Part shown: positions 18,163 through 27,035 of the stretch, piece by piece | How the letters are laid out: each line of letters opens with the position of its first letter | How positions within the stretch are numbered: the first letter of the stretch is position 1 | DNA from: an uncultured Verrucomicrobia subdivision 3 bacterium | GTDB lineage: Bacteria > Verrucomicrobiota > Verrucomicrobiia > Limisphaerales > UBA11358 | Length of the DNA: 54,700 nucleotides | Reading direction: 5' to 3' | Assembly (NCBI GenBank): GCA_903918885.1 | Contig: CAIXFY010000020.1 | Coordinates: 1-54,700 of the forward strand | The notes under the pieces: model-generated | Seen by the model: only the letters and a program-made list of their open reading frames with translations | The model's database searches: none | Told to the model about the DNA's origin: nothing | Program-made: the position numbers and the translations under genes

Positions 18163-19812
18163 ATGGCAGCTAAACAATTAGTATTCGACGAACAGGCGCG
18201 GCAGGCGTTGCTTCGCGGCGTGCAGAAACTTTCCCGCGCCGTGGTCGCCACGCTCGGACCGAAAGGCCGCAACGTCGTCATCGATAAAAAATTCGGTTCC
18301 CCGACGGTGACCAAGGACGGTGTCACGGTCGCGAAGGAAATCGAACTGGAAGACCCGTATGAAAACATGGGCGCCCAGATGGTCCGCGAAGTCGCGAGCA
18401 AGACCAGCGACATCGCCGGCGACGGCACCACGACGGCGACGGTTCTGGCCGAAGCGATTTATCGCGAAGGCTTGAAGTTCGTCACCGCCGGCGCGAACCC
18501 GATCGGCATCCAACGCGGAATTGGCAAGGCCGTTGAGGCCGCCGTGGCGCACCTCGACAAGATCGCCAAGAAGGTCAAGGACAAGGAAGAAATCAAGCAG
18601 GTTGCGACCGTTTCCGCGAACTGGGACACCACCATCGGCGAAATCATCGCCGACGCGATGGACAAGGTCGGCAAGGACGGCACCATCACGGTCGAAGAAG
18701 CCAAGTCCATCGAAACCACGCTCGAAGTGGTCGAAGGCATGCAGTTCGACAAGGGCTATCTCTCGCCGTATTTCGTCACGAACGCCGAGACGATGGAAGT
18801 GAAGATGGAAGATCCTTACATTTTGATTTTCGAAAAGAAGATCAGCAATTTGAAGGACATGCTGCCGCTGCTTGAAAAAGCCGCGCGCTCCGGCAAGCCG
18901 TTGCTCATCATCGCCGAAGAAGTCGAAGGCGAAGCGCTCGCGACCCTCGTCGTGAACAAACTCCGCGGCACGCTCAACGTTTGCGCGGTGAAATCCCCGG
19001 GCTTCGGCGACCGCCGCAAAGCCATGTTGGAAGACATCGCCACGCTCACCGGCGGCAAGTTCATCACCGAAGACCTCGGCATCAAGCTCGAGACGGTGGA
19101 ACTCGCCGACCTCGGCCGCGCCAAGACCGTCATCATTGACAAGGAAAACACCACGATCGTCGAAGGTTCCGGCAAGAACTCCGACATCCAGGGCCGCGTG
19201 AACCAGATCCGCCGCCAGATCGAAGAAACCACGAGCGATTACGATCGCGAAAAATTGCAGGAACGCCTGGCGAAACTCGCCGGTGGCGTGGCCGTCATCA
19301 ACGTCGGTGCCGCGACCGAAACGGAAATGAAGGAAAAGAAAATGCGCGTGGAAGACGCGTTGCACGCAACCCGCGCCGCTGTCGAAGAAGGCATCGTCGC
19401 TGGCGGTGGTGTGGCGCTCATCCGCTGCATCAACGCGATTGAAGCCGTCAAGGGCGCGAACGAAGACGAGGCCATTGGCGTCGGCATCGTGAAGCGCGCG
19501 GTGGAAGCTCCGCTCCGTTCACTCGCCGCCAACGCGGGTGAAGAAGGCAGCGTCATCGTTGACCAGGTCCGCAAGTCCAAGGGCAACGAAGGCTACAACG
19601 TTGCGACCGGCAAATACGAAGACCTCGTCAAAGCCGGCGTGGTGGACCCGAAGAAGGTCACCCGCAGCGCGCTCCAGAACGCGGCGTCCATCGCCGGTCT
19701 GTTGCTGACCACCGAATGCCTCATCACCGACCTCCCGGAGAAGGAAAAAGCTCCGGCCGGCGGCGGCCACGGCGGCGGCATGGGCGACATGGGCGGCATG
19801 GGCGGATATTGA
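18163..19812 (+). CDS. groEL: chaperonin GroEL
   Basis: ATP-driven folding chamber, 549 residues. It has the usual ATP site ([24 protein letters not shown]), [12 protein letters not shown], the apical and intermediate domain landmarks, and the methionine-glycine tail [17 protein letters not shown]. The start is ATG, with no good ribosome site because the upstream region is AT-rich. A strong terminator follows 30 bases after the stop. Confidence 0.98.
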   Translation: MAAKQLVFDEQARQALLRGVQKLSRAVVATLGPKGRNVVIDKKFGSPTVTKDGVTVAKEIELEDPYENMGAQMVREVASKTSDIAGDGTTTATVLAEAIYREGLKFVTAGANPIGIQRGIGKAVEAAVAHLDKIAKKVKDKEEIKQVATVSANWDTTIGEIIADAMDKVGKDGTITVEEAKSIETTLEVVEGMQFDKGYLSPYFVTNAETMEVKMEDPYILIFEKKISNLKDMLPLLEKAARSGKPLLIIAEEVEGEALATLVVNKLRGTLNVCAVKSPGFGDRRKAMLEDIATLTGGKFITEDLGIKLETVELADLGRAKTVIIDKENTTIVEGSGKNSDIQGRVNQIRRQIEETTSDYDREKLQERLAKLAGGVAVINVGAATETEMKEKKMRVEDALHATRAAVEEGIVAGGGVALIRCINAIEAVKGANEDEAIGVGIVKRAVEAPLRSLAANAGEEGSVIVDQVRKSKGNEGYNVATGKYEDLVKAGVVDPKKVTRSALQNAASIAGLLLTTECLITDLPEKEKAPAGGGHGGGMGDMGGMGGY

Positions 19813-19842
19813 TTCGCAAAAATTCGAGGAACCGAGAAATCA

Positions 19843-19878
19843 GAACGCGGTCTGGAGAAATCCAGGCCGCGTTTTTTT
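19843..19878 (+). terminator. intrinsic terminator after groEL
   Basis: The stem AACGCGGTCTGGA / TCCAGGCCGCGTT with a GAAA tetraloop is followed by a run of seven T (one G-T pair in the stem). It ends the groESL operon just ahead of the next gene. Confidence 0.85.
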
Positions 19879-19889
19879 ATTTCGCTTTC

Positions 19890-21551
19890 ATGGATATGTT
19901 TGGGAAAAATAGTTCGGTGTTCCGCGCACTGCCGATAATTTTATTTTTCATCCTCGCCTTGCCGCGAATTTCTTTGGCCGCGCCGACGTTTGCCAAGGCC
20001 CTGACAAACGGTATTATCAACATTCCGCTTTTGACCGAAGCGTCCGGAATCGTCGCGAGCCGCAACAATCCCGGCGTGTTGTGGACGGAAAATGATTCCG
20101 GCAACGCGGCGGTGGTCTACGCAATTGATACGCAGGGAAGAAATCTTGGCACTTACGCATTGCCTGCGAATACAGATAACGAGGACATCGGCATCGGCCC
20201 AGGGCCGGTCACGAATGTTTCCTACCTCTACGTCACCGACATTGGCGATAACAATTCCGTCCGCGCCAACATCAAGATTTATCAAGCACCTGAACCGGCG
20301 GTTTATTTCTGGCAGACGAATAATTCCATTTCCAATCGTGCGCTGAAAGGCATGCGCACCATCACGCTCACCTATCCGGATGGCGCGCATAATGCGGAAG
20401 CGGAATTTACCGACCCCATCACCGGCGACTGGTTCGTGCTTACGAAATCAAACAACATCGCCCGTATTTACACCGCGACAAAAACGGAACTCGACACGAC
20501 GACCAACATCGCGCTTACATTCGTCTGCACCCTGAATTTTGACGTGGCGAACGGTGCGGACATCTCGCCGCTGGGAAATGAAATTCTCGTGCGGCAGGAA
20601 AATTTTGCGCAGATTTTTTTACGCACCAACGGCCAAAGTATCAGCAGCGTTTTCAGCGAACCTTCAAACGGTATACCCGTCACGGGTGTGGCGGGTGGCG
20701 AACCAAACGGCGAGGCCATCGGCTTCGATTATTACGGCGGCGGCTATTTCACCGTGAGCGATAGCATCAGCAGCGGCATACAGCCGCTCCGTTATTTTGC
20801 GCACACCAGTTTTGACGGCCCGACGCCGCCGAGCGTGATCGTGGCGCCAGCTTCAACTTGGAAATACCTCGACAATGGTTCAGATCAAGGTTCGGCGTGG
20901 AGAAATTCCGGTTTCAACGATGCTTTGTGGAGCAACGGCGTGGCACAATTTGGCTATGGTGACGGCGACGAACAGACCACCAATAGTTACGGTTCGGACG
21001 CGAACAATAAATATCTTACGACGTATTTCCGAAAGACTTTTGTGGCGACAAACGTGAACCGGATCGCGAACGCAATTTTGAAACTGGTCGTGGCCGACGG
21101 CGCGAATATTTTTCTGAATGGCACCCTCATCAGCAACGTGAACCTAAATTCCGGTGCCAGCTACAACACGCTGGCGACCCCGATGCCGGTGTCGTTGCGC
21201 GATACCTGGCAGAGTTTCACCGTCAACCCGAAGTTGCTGTTGGAAGGCACCAATACGCTCGCCGCCGAAGTGCATCTAGCGTCCGCGACGAGCAACAGCT
21301 TGAGCTTTGACCTGCAATTCATCGCCACGGAAGCGCCGTTCATCACGTCCATCACGCGGTTCACCAATCAGGCAAAAATTACACTCGTTGGTTCCAGCAA
21401 TTCACCGACGACCATTCAAGCGACGACAAATTTTCAGAATTGGACGAGTCTAGGCAACGTTCGTTTGACCAACGGCAGCGGGACGTTTATCGATGCCGCC
21501 GTGTTGGACTTCAATTCTCGCTTCTATCAGGCCTATCGTGCAGTGCCGTAA
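19890..21551 (+). CDS. secreted protein, beta-propeller-like plus C-terminal sandwich domain
   Basis: A 553-residue product starting at MDMFGKNSS. The in-frame codons further upstream would translate the groEL terminator and are rejected. The signal peptide is clear (PIILFFILALPRISLAAPTF). Residues about 30-330 hold the repeated motif of short beta strands (ASGIVASRNNPGVLWTENDS, LYVTDIGDNNSVRA) typical of a propeller. About 350-490 is a jelly-roll-like domain (WKYLDNGSDQGSAWRNSGF, YFRKTFVATNVN), a module common in Verrucomicrobial secreted proteins. The C-terminus is a short fibronectin-like region. Enzymatic role unknown. Exported. Confidence 0.7.
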   Translation: MDMFGKNSSVFRALPIILFFILALPRISLAAPTFAKALTNGIINIPLLTEASGIVASRNNPGVLWTENDSGNAAVVYAIDTQGRNLGTYALPANTDNEDIGIGPGPVTNVSYLYVTDIGDNNSVRANIKIYQAPEPAVYFWQTNNSISNRALKGMRTITLTYPDGAHNAEAEFTDPITGDWFVLTKSNNIARIYTATKTELDTTTNIALTFVCTLNFDVANGADISPLGNEILVRQENFAQIFLRTNGQSISSVFSEPSNGIPVTGVAGGEPNGEAIGFDYYGGGYFTVSDSISSGIQPLRYFAHTSFDGPTPPSVIVAPASTWKYLDNGSDQGSAWRNSGFNDALWSNGVAQFGYGDGDEQTTNSYGSDANNKYLTTYFRKTFVATNVNRIANAILKLVVADGANIFLNGTLISNVNLNSGASYNTLATPMPVSLRDTWQSFTVNPKLLLEGTNTLAAEVHLASATSNSLSFDLQFIATEAPFITSITRFTNQAKITLVGSSNSPTTIQATTNFQNWTSLGNVRLTNGSGTFIDAAVLDFNSRFYQAYRAVP

Positions 21552-21633
21552 TTCAGTCGAGACCCCGCTGTGCTATAAATGGCAAATTCCTTTCCGTTTG
21601 AGGCAAGTCGCGTAAACAGCTACGCTGCGGAAC

Positions 21634-22752
21634 GTGTATGACATCCATTACATGCGGCTTGCCCTTCGCCTCGCCCGGCGCGGTTACGGCGCGACTTCGC
21701 CCAACCCGATGGTCGGCGCGGTGCTGGTGAAGAACGGCAAAATCATCGGCCGCGGCTGGCATCGTAAGGCGGGCGGTCCGCACGCGGAAATCGAGGCACT
21801 CCGCGACGCGCAGAAACGTGGTCACAATCCCAAGGGCGCGATGCTTTACGTCACGCTTGAACCCTGTTGCACGCATGGCCGCACGCCGCCCTGCACGGAC
21901 GCCATCCTCGCCGCTGGTATCAAACGCGTCGTCATCGGCGCGACCGATTCAAATCCGGAGCACGCGGGAAAGGGTTTTAAGATTTTGCGGCGCGATGGCA
22001 TTGAAGTTGTTCACGGAATTTTGGCCGACGACTGCGCGCGGCTGAACGAGGCGTTCAACCACTGGATAGTCTACCGCACGCCATTCGTCACGGTGAAGGC
22101 TGCGATGACGCTCGACGGAAAAATCGCCACCGCCAGCGGCGAATCGAAATGGATCACCGGCGAAAAAGCCCGGGCGCACGGCATGAAATTGCGCCACGGC
22201 AGCGACGCCATTCTCGTCGGTGTGAACACGATTTTGGCGGATGACCCGAGCCTGACGGCCAGAAGTCAGAAGCCAGAAGTCAGAAGTCAGAATGAAAATT
22301 TGCGGCTGCGCCGAATCATTTTGGATTCGCGGGCGCGAACGCCGCTGACGGCGAAGGTGGTTTCAGATGAGTTTGCCGCGCTGACCACGATTGTCGTTAG
22401 CAAGAATGCGCCCAAAAATCGCGTCGCGGCTTTGGCGAAGCGGGTGAAGGTCATCGTTGCGCCGCTGAAAAAATCGGCCATTGACCTGCGCTGGCTGCTG
22501 AAAAAACTCGGCGCGGAAAACGTCACCAGCCTGCTCGTCGAGGGCGGCGGCGAGGTGAACGCCTCCTTTCTGCTCGGCGGTTTGGCGCAGCGCGTGGCGT
22601 TCTTTTACGCACCAAAAATTCTTGGCGGGCGCGACGCTAAGAAGGCCGTGGCGGGCGACGGCGCGAAAAGTTTGGCGGAAGTTTTACAACTCCGCGACGT
22701 CGAGTGGCAACGTTTGGATGAAGATTTGTTGCTGACGGCGAGGACGGATTAA
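21634..22752 (+). CDS. ribD: riboflavin biosynthesis deaminase/reductase RibD
   Basis: Two-domain enzyme of riboflavin synthesis. The N-terminal deaminase has zinc ligands in HAEIEAL and CTHGRTPPCTDAI. The C-terminal reductase begins near VKAAMTLDGKIATASGESKW and ends in the NADPH-binding VEGGGEVNASFL region. At 372 residues it is normal length. Residues near 210-222 (RSQKPEVRSQNEN) come from a run of 7-base repeats (22261-22295) inserted where relatives go directly from DPSLT to LRRIILDSR. ribE follows after 14 bases. No FMN riboswitch was seen upstream. The start is GTG (a Met seven codons later is also possible). Confidence 0.93.
   Translation: MYDIHYMRLALRLARRGYGATSPNPMVGAVLVKNGKIIGRGWHRKAGGPHAEIEALRDAQKRGHNPKGAMLYVTLEPCCTHGRTPPCTDAILAAGIKRVVIGATDSNPEHAGKGFKILRRDGIEVVHGILADDCARLNEAFNHWIVYRTPFVTVKAAMTLDGKIATASGESKWITGEKARAHGMKLRHGSDAILVGVNTILADDPSLTARSQKPEVRSQNENLRLRRIILDSRARTPLTAKVVSDEFAALTTIVVSKNAPKNRVAALAKRVKVIVAPLKKSAIDLRWLLKKLGAENVTSLLVEGGGEVNASFLLGGLAQRVAFFYAPKILGGRDAKKAVAGDGAKSLAEVLQLRDVEWQRLDEDLLLTARTD
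22261..22295 (+). repeat. five 7-base repeats inside ribD
   Basis: AGAAGTC, AGAAGCC, AGAAGTC, AGAAGTC and AGAATGA follow one another without gaps. The repeat is translated in frame as a loop in RibD. The period of seven is not a multiple of three, so copy-number change by one unit would break the frame. Confidence 0.8.
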
Positions 22753-22766
22753 ACAAAAATCATTTT

Positions 22767-23375
22767 ATGTTCACCGGCATTGTTGAAGAAGCGGGCGTCA
22801 TCGAAAAAATCACGCCGACCAAAAAATCCATCGAATTGACCGTGCGAGCCGCGGTTTGCGGGCGCGGCGTGAAGGTCGGCGACAGCGTGGCCGTGAACGG
22901 CTGTTGTCTGACGGCGGTGAAGATTTTGTCGCGCGGGAAAGCGAAGTTGATTCAGTTTGATTTGCTGCAGGAGAGCTGGCGGCGGACAAATTTTCAGTTC
23001 GCCAAGGTCGGTTCGCTTGTGAATTTGGAGCGCTCGCTGCGCGCGAACGGTGAGCTGGGCGGACATTTCGTCACCGGTCACGTGGACGGCTTGGGCAAAA
23101 TCATTCGCTGGGAGCGCGCGGGCAAAGACCACGTTCTCGACATCACTGCGCCAGCGGAGGTGATGCAATATCTCGTCTTCAAAGGCTCGGTCGCGGTGGA
23201 CGGCATCAGCCTCACGGTGGCAGCGGTGCAGAAAAAAAGTTTCCGCATCTGGATTATTCCGCACACCTTTGAGGTGACGGTGTTGCAAGAACGCAAGGTA
23301 GGCGACGCGGTGAATCTGGAGGCGGATCTGCTCGGGAAATATGTCAAAAAGTTTTTGGCCGCCCGAAAGCGTTGA
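22767..23375 (+). CDS. ribE: riboflavin synthase alpha chain
   Basis: Makes riboflavin from two lumazine molecules. The 202-residue product has the two tandem barrel repeats: MFTGIVEEAGVIE...VNGCCLTAV, then GHFVTGHVDGLGK...VAVDGISLTVA. It is 14 bases downstream of ribD, so the two probably form an operon; ribB/A and ribH are not in the window. Cytoplasmic. Confidence 0.95.
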   Translation: MFTGIVEEAGVIEKITPTKKSIELTVRAAVCGRGVKVGDSVAVNGCCLTAVKILSRGKAKLIQFDLLQESWRRTNFQFAKVGSLVNLERSLRANGELGGHFVTGHVDGLGKIIRWERAGKDHVLDITAPAEVMQYLVFKGSVAVDGISLTVAAVQKKSFRIWIIPHTFEVTVLQERKVGDAVNLEADLLGKYVKKFLAARKR

Positions 23376-23395
23376 AGGGCAAAGGCTTTGTTTTC

Positions 23396-23424
23396 TTGAA
23401 AAATTAACAAAGCTGACACATAAT
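23396..23424 (+). promoter_or_regulatory. sigma-70-type promoter for the acyltransferase pair
   Basis: TTGAAA (23396-23401), a 17-base spacer, and CATAAT (23419-23424) resemble a housekeeping promoter closely. The expected start site is near 23431, about 22 bases before the GTG at 23453. Confidence 0.6.
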
Positions 23425-23452
23425 CGTCACATTGCTCGTATAGTGTAATACC

Positions 23453-24211
23453 GTGAATGTGACGAAAGATTCAGTGCGGTTGGTGGTCAGCGCCTCGGCG
23501 CAATACGCCACGCGTTTGGCGCGCTCCGCCGAGGAAATTCGCGCGGCGCAGTCCCTGCGCTATGAGGTGTTCAACCTCGAGCTCAACGAGGGGCTGGCCG
23601 AATCCCACGCGACCGGCCTGGACGCTGATCCGTTTGACGCGGTGTGCGATCATCTACTCGTCGAGCATCTTCCGAGCGGCAGTATCGTGGGAACCTACCG
23701 TTTGCAGACCGGCACTAGCGCGGCAAAAAATCTCGGCTACTACAGCGCGCAGGAATTTGATTTTTCACCGTTCGAGCCGATGCGGAATGAAATCGTCGAA
23801 CTCGGCCGCGCTTGCGTTCACAAACAACATCGCAACCTCGTCGTGCTCGGTCTGCTGTGGAAAGGCATCGCCGACTACGCCAAGGAACGCGGCGCGCGGT
23901 ATCTGATCGGGTGCAGTTCGCTGACCTCGCAGAATCCGGCGGAAGGCGCCTCGGCTTATTCTGAATTGTGCCGGAAAAATCTTGCCGACCTGCCTTGGCG
24001 CACGAAGCCGCTGCCCGCCTACGAATGTGATTTGGAAGCGGTCACGGAAGAAAAGGCGCAGATTCCCAAATTGCTGCGCGCGTATCTTGCGGTTGGCGCA
24101 AAAATCTGCGGCCCGCCGGCGCTCGACCGGCAGTTCGGCACCATTGATTTTCTCACCTTCATTGATTTCGCCGCGCTCTCGCCGGCGGCCCGCGAGCGTT
24201 TTCTCGGTTGA
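23453..24211 (+). CDS. OlsB-like N-acyltransferase
   Basis: A 252-residue protein of the GNAT-type acyltransferases that add a 3-hydroxyacyl group from acyl carrier protein to an amino acid, as OlsB does for ornithine lipids. Visible features are the RYEVFNLELNEG start, DAVCDHLLV, GTYRLQTG, and EIVELGRACVHKQHRN with the SLTSQNP core. The next gene encodes a PlsC-type O-acyltransferase, the arrangement expected for an OlsB-OlsA pair. Ornithine as acceptor is inferred. Cytoplasmic face of the membrane. A promoter lies 22-50 bases upstream. Confidence 0.8.
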   Translation: MNVTKDSVRLVVSASAQYATRLARSAEEIRAAQSLRYEVFNLELNEGLAESHATGLDADPFDAVCDHLLVEHLPSGSIVGTYRLQTGTSAAKNLGYYSAQEFDFSPFEPMRNEIVELGRACVHKQHRNLVVLGLLWKGIADYAKERGARYLIGCSSLTSQNPAEGASAYSELCRKNLADLPWRTKPLPAYECDLEAVTEEKAQIPKLLRAYLAVGAKICGPPALDRQFGTIDFLTFIDFAALSPAARERFLG

Positions 24212-24242
24212 CCTTTCCCGATTCTGCCGCTGAAATCCGCGC

Positions 24243-24980
24243 ATGACGATTCGCGCCGCTTTAAGGCTTTGCCTGTTTCTGCTCCAAGTTGCGGCCAACA
24301 GCGTGGTTTATTTTTTCACCGTCGCGTTTGTTTCGGGCAAAAACAAACGGCACGCTCGCGCGGCGTGGATGCATTGTTCCGCGCGCCGGCACATCAAAGT
24401 TTTTGGCTGTCAGACGGAAATTCGCGGTGACATTCCGACCGGCGGGCTGCTCGTCTCCAATCATTTGAGCTATCTCGATATCGTGCTGATCGGCTCGGTG
24501 ACGCCCGCCGTTTTTGTTTCCAAAGCGGATGTGCGCGGCTGGCCGCTATTCGGCTGGCTCGCCACCATTTCGGGAACGGTCTTTATCGAGCGCGAACGCC
24601 GCACGCATGTCGGCGCGGTGAACCGCGAAATCGAGACCGCGCTCGCCGAGGACGCGCTGGTGGTGGTGTTTCCCGAAGGCACGAGTTCCGACGGTGCGGA
24701 CGTGCTGCCATTCCGCGCGTCGCTGCTGGAACCGGCGCTGCGCGGCGGCCATGAGATTTCCACCGCGTGGCTTCATTACGAACTGCCAGACGGCGATGCT
24801 AAACAGGAAGTCTGCTACTGGGGTGACCACACGTTTTTTACGCACCTGCTCAATCTGCTCGGCAGAAAATCCATCCGCGCCACGCTGCACTTCGGCAAAT
24901 TCCAGCGCACCACCGACAACCGCAAGGAATTGGCGGAACAACTGCGCGCGGCAATTTTGGAATTGAAGGCGAAGGGCTGA
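24243..24980 (+). CDS. PlsC-like lyso-ornithine-lipid or phosphate acyltransferase
   Basis: A 245-residue membrane-bound acyltransferase. An N-terminal hydrophobic segment (LCLFLLQVAANSVVYFFTVAFV) anchors it. The acyltransferase core has the NHLSYLDIVLIG block (H-x4-D) and the acceptor-binding VVVFPEGTSSDG block. It is 31 bases downstream of an OlsB-like gene, so OlsA, which makes ornithine lipid from lyso-ornithine lipid, is the likely role. A PlsC role in phosphatidic acid synthesis is the alternative. Confidence 0.8.
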   Translation: MTIRAALRLCLFLLQVAANSVVYFFTVAFVSGKNKRHARAAWMHCSARRHIKVFGCQTEIRGDIPTGGLLVSNHLSYLDIVLIGSVTPAVFVSKADVRGWPLFGWLATISGTVFIERERRTHVGAVNREIETALAEDALVVVFPEGTSSDGADVLPFRASLLEPALRGGHEISTAWLHYELPDGDAKQEVCYWGDHTFFTHLLNLLGRKSIRATLHFGKFQRTTDNRKELAEQLRAAILELKAKG

Positions 24981-24986
24981 AGCGTA

Positions 24987-25523
24987 TTACCATTTTACCG
25001 GCACGGTCAGTTTTTTCCCGAAGCGGTTGGTGTAGTGGAGCTGCTTCTGCTGCGCGCCGTATTCGTGGACGAGCTTGGTGATTTTCACGTCGTAGCAGCA
25101 ATACTCGGCGATCTCCGCGAGCTTGCCTTGCTTGAACCACTCAATCGCCTGCAAGCCTTCCGCCGTTTTTTCCACGCCGAAGGTCGCGGTGGCGATGGAA
25201 TCCAGCGAAAGCCGATGCCCGAGCGTCTCGTTCAAGACCACGAGCATGTCGAGCGTCGGCAGTTGCGTGAGGTCGAGCGCCGTGTAGCCGTGCAGCACTT
25301 CGTAGTCGAACCGCAGGTTGTTGAAGCCCACAACCAGATCTGCGCGCTGCAAATCGGCGATCAAATCGTTGACCTGTTTCTCGCCGTAGATTTTGTATTC
25401 GCCGGAAATGGCATTGCAGGTCACGCCCACGCTCATGCCCATCTTGGAAATGTTGCCCCAACCGCCGACTTCCTCGGCGGACTTCTGCGTTTCTAGATCG
25501 AAATAGACGATGTTCTTGGCCAC
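24987..25523 (-). CDS. DEDD-type 3'-5' exonuclease-like protein
   Basis: A 178-residue RNase H-like domain. The first acidic pair is in YFDLETQ, the second region in VVGFNNLRFDYEVL, and the third acid in YCCYDVKITKLVHEY, the DEDD pattern of the YprB/RNase D-type families. The N-terminal start is a GTG (VAKNIVYF), with a TTG two codons earlier as alternative. It could trim RNA or DNA; no partner is nearby, and the convergent neighbour (OlsA-like) is unrelated. Confidence 0.7.
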   Translation of the reverse strand: MAKNIVYFDLETQKSAEEVGGWGNISKMGMSVGVTCNAISGEYKIYGEKQVNDLIADLQRADLVVGFNNLRFDYEVLHGYTALDLTQLPTLDMLVVLNETLGHRLSLDSIATATFGVEKTAEGLQAIEWFKQGKLAEIAEYCCYDVKITKLVHEYGAQQKQLHYTNRFGKKLTVPVKW

Positions 25524-25573
25524 GACCAAATTTACGATTTACGCGCCGCGCCTTGCGAGCCTATATTTTGCGC

Positions 25574-26089
25574 ATGGCTCTGACCCCATCCACCATGCTG
25601 CCGCTCGGCACGACTGCGCAGGACTTTCACCTGCCGGACACCAACGGGAAAACCGTTTCGCTCGCCGACTTCAAGGACAAGGCCGCACTCGTCGTGGTAT
25701 TCATGTGCAATCACTGTCCGTATGTCGTCCACCTCCGCGCGGGCTTGGCGCAATTCGCCAATGACTACGCGGCGAAAAACGTCGGTATCGTCGGCATCAA
25801 TGCCAACGACGCACAAAAATATCCCGCCGACAGCCCGGTCAAAATGAAGGACGAAGTAAAAACCGCCGGCTACATTTTTCCGTATCTTTACGACGAAACT
25901 CAGACCGTCGCCAAAAGTTATCGCGCCGCGTGCACGCCGGATTTTTTCCTCTTCGATCGCGGTCGCCGGCTGGTTTATCGCGGGCAATTTGACGCCAGCC
26001 GGCCGAGCAACAGCATTTCGGTGACGGGAAAAGATTTGCGCGCCGCCGTGGACGCCGTGCTCGCGGGCAAGCCGACCTCGGAAATGTAA
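25574..26089 (+). CDS. redoxin/thioredoxin-family protein
   Basis: A 171-residue AhpC/TSA-type thioredoxin fold protein with a CNHC active-site pair in FMCNHCPYVV and a GINANDAQKYPADS loop. Homologues end with a conserved tail that I recall as IGCNIKWKPGNEPDYF. Here a TAA (26087-26089) comes first, but the next 60 bases in the same frame encode VASIGCNIKWKPGNEPDYF, then TGA at 26147-26149. The tail is thus present but cut off by one stop codon. Read-through, mutation or sequencing error cannot be distinguished here. Cytoplasmic; no signal peptide. Confidence 0.8.
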   Translation: MALTPSTMLPLGTTAQDFHLPDTNGKTVSLADFKDKAALVVVFMCNHCPYVVHLRAGLAQFANDYAAKNVGIVGINANDAQKYPADSPVKMKDEVKTAGYIFPYLYDETQTVAKSYRAACTPDFFLFDRGRRLVYRGQFDASRPSNSISVTGKDLRAAVDAVLAGKPTSEM

Positions 26090-26150
26090 GTCGCCAGCAT
26101 CGGCTGCAACATCAAGTGGAAGCCCGGCAACGAACCGGATTATTTTTGAT

Positions 26151-26717
26151 TCATGCCTTCGGCAGCTTTTCTTCGACGATTTCGCACAGCGCGTGGTAGA
26201 GCACTTTTTGCCCTTCTTGAATCCGCGCCGTCACCGTGCCGGGCACGACCAAGTCGATCGTCGCCAGCCCTTTCGTAAAGCCGCCGTCGCGACCGAGGAA
26301 CGCGATGCTCTCGACGCCCTTTTTCTTCGCCTCTTCGAGCGCGCGGACGACGTTCTTGGATTTGCCGCTCGTTGTGATGACGATGAGCACGTCGCCCTTT
26401 TCGGCGAGACCCCAGACCTGCCGCGCAAAAATTTCGTCGGCGTGATAATCATTGCACACGGCGGTCATGAACTCGCCGTTCGCCGTCAGCGAAATCGCCG
26501 GATACGGCCGGCGGTCGTTCTGGAAGCGGCAGAGAAATTCCGTCGCCAAATGCGTGGCGTCCGACGCGCTGCCACCGTTGCCGCAGACCAGCAGCTTGTG
26601 GCCGCCAAGCAATGCACGCAGCACGAGCAGCACCGCGCAATCCAGCGGCTCCGCCAGCGCGGACAAACTGCGGAGCGTGGCAATGGAATCTTCGATGGTG
26701 CGCTGCAAATGACTCAT
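26151..26717 (-). CDS. gmhA: phosphoheptose isomerase-like SIS protein
   Basis: Isomerase that makes D-glycero-D-manno-heptose 7-phosphate for LPS. The 188-residue SIS-domain protein has the phosphate-binding CGNGGSASDATHLATEFLCRF segment and the TTSGKSKN loop (about residues 113-120). GmhA from Gram-negatives is this size, and the His/Glu pair in HLATE is present. It is the only heptose gene in the window. Cytoplasmic. Confidence 0.85.
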   Translation of the reverse strand: MSHLQRTIEDSIATLRSLSALAEPLDCAVLLVLRALLGGHKLLVCGNGGSASDATHLATEFLCRFQNDRRPYPAISLTANGEFMTAVCNDYHADEIFARQVWGLAEKGDVLIVITTSGKSKNVVRALEEAKKKGVESIAFLGRDGGFTKGLATIDLVVPGTVTARIQEGQKVLYHALCEIVEEKLPKA

Positions 26718-26801
26718 GCCGACAGCCTAATTGCTCGCCGCTGAAAGAAAAGGCGAAATCAGCCGGCTTGAAATTTTCGCGGTGGCGTTTACTTTCACGC
26801 C

Positions 26802-27026
26802 ATGCCGATTTATGAATTCCATTGCGGAAAGTGTGAGCGCGACAGCGAAATCCTCGTGCGTTCCGCCGACTGGAGCGGAACAAAATGCCCGCACTGTGGC
26901 TCCGCCAAGCTGGACAAGAAGTTTTCCACCTTCGCTTCCGCCGGTGCCGGAAATAATACTTCCGCGAGCAAAAAATCCGGCGGCGGCGGCCACCGCTGTT
27001 GCGGCGGCGGCTGTCACAGCCATTAA
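26802..27026 (+). CDS. FmdB-family zinc-ribbon protein
   Basis: A 74-residue protein. Its start MPIYEFHCGKC and the CPHC pair (CGKC...CPHC) are typical of FmdB-type regulatory zinc ribbons. The tail is unusual: a glycine/serine run ending in GGGHRCCGGGCHSH, rich in Cys and His, which could bind further metal. Such proteins have been linked to transcription of formamidase genes, but no target is evident here. It is divergent from gmhA, and the sugar kinase follows after 9 bases. Confidence 0.85.
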   Translation: MPIYEFHCGKCERDSEILVRSADWSGTKCPHCGSAKLDKKFSTFASAGAGNNTSASKKSGGGGHRCCGGGCHSH

Positions 27027-27035
27027 AAATCCATT

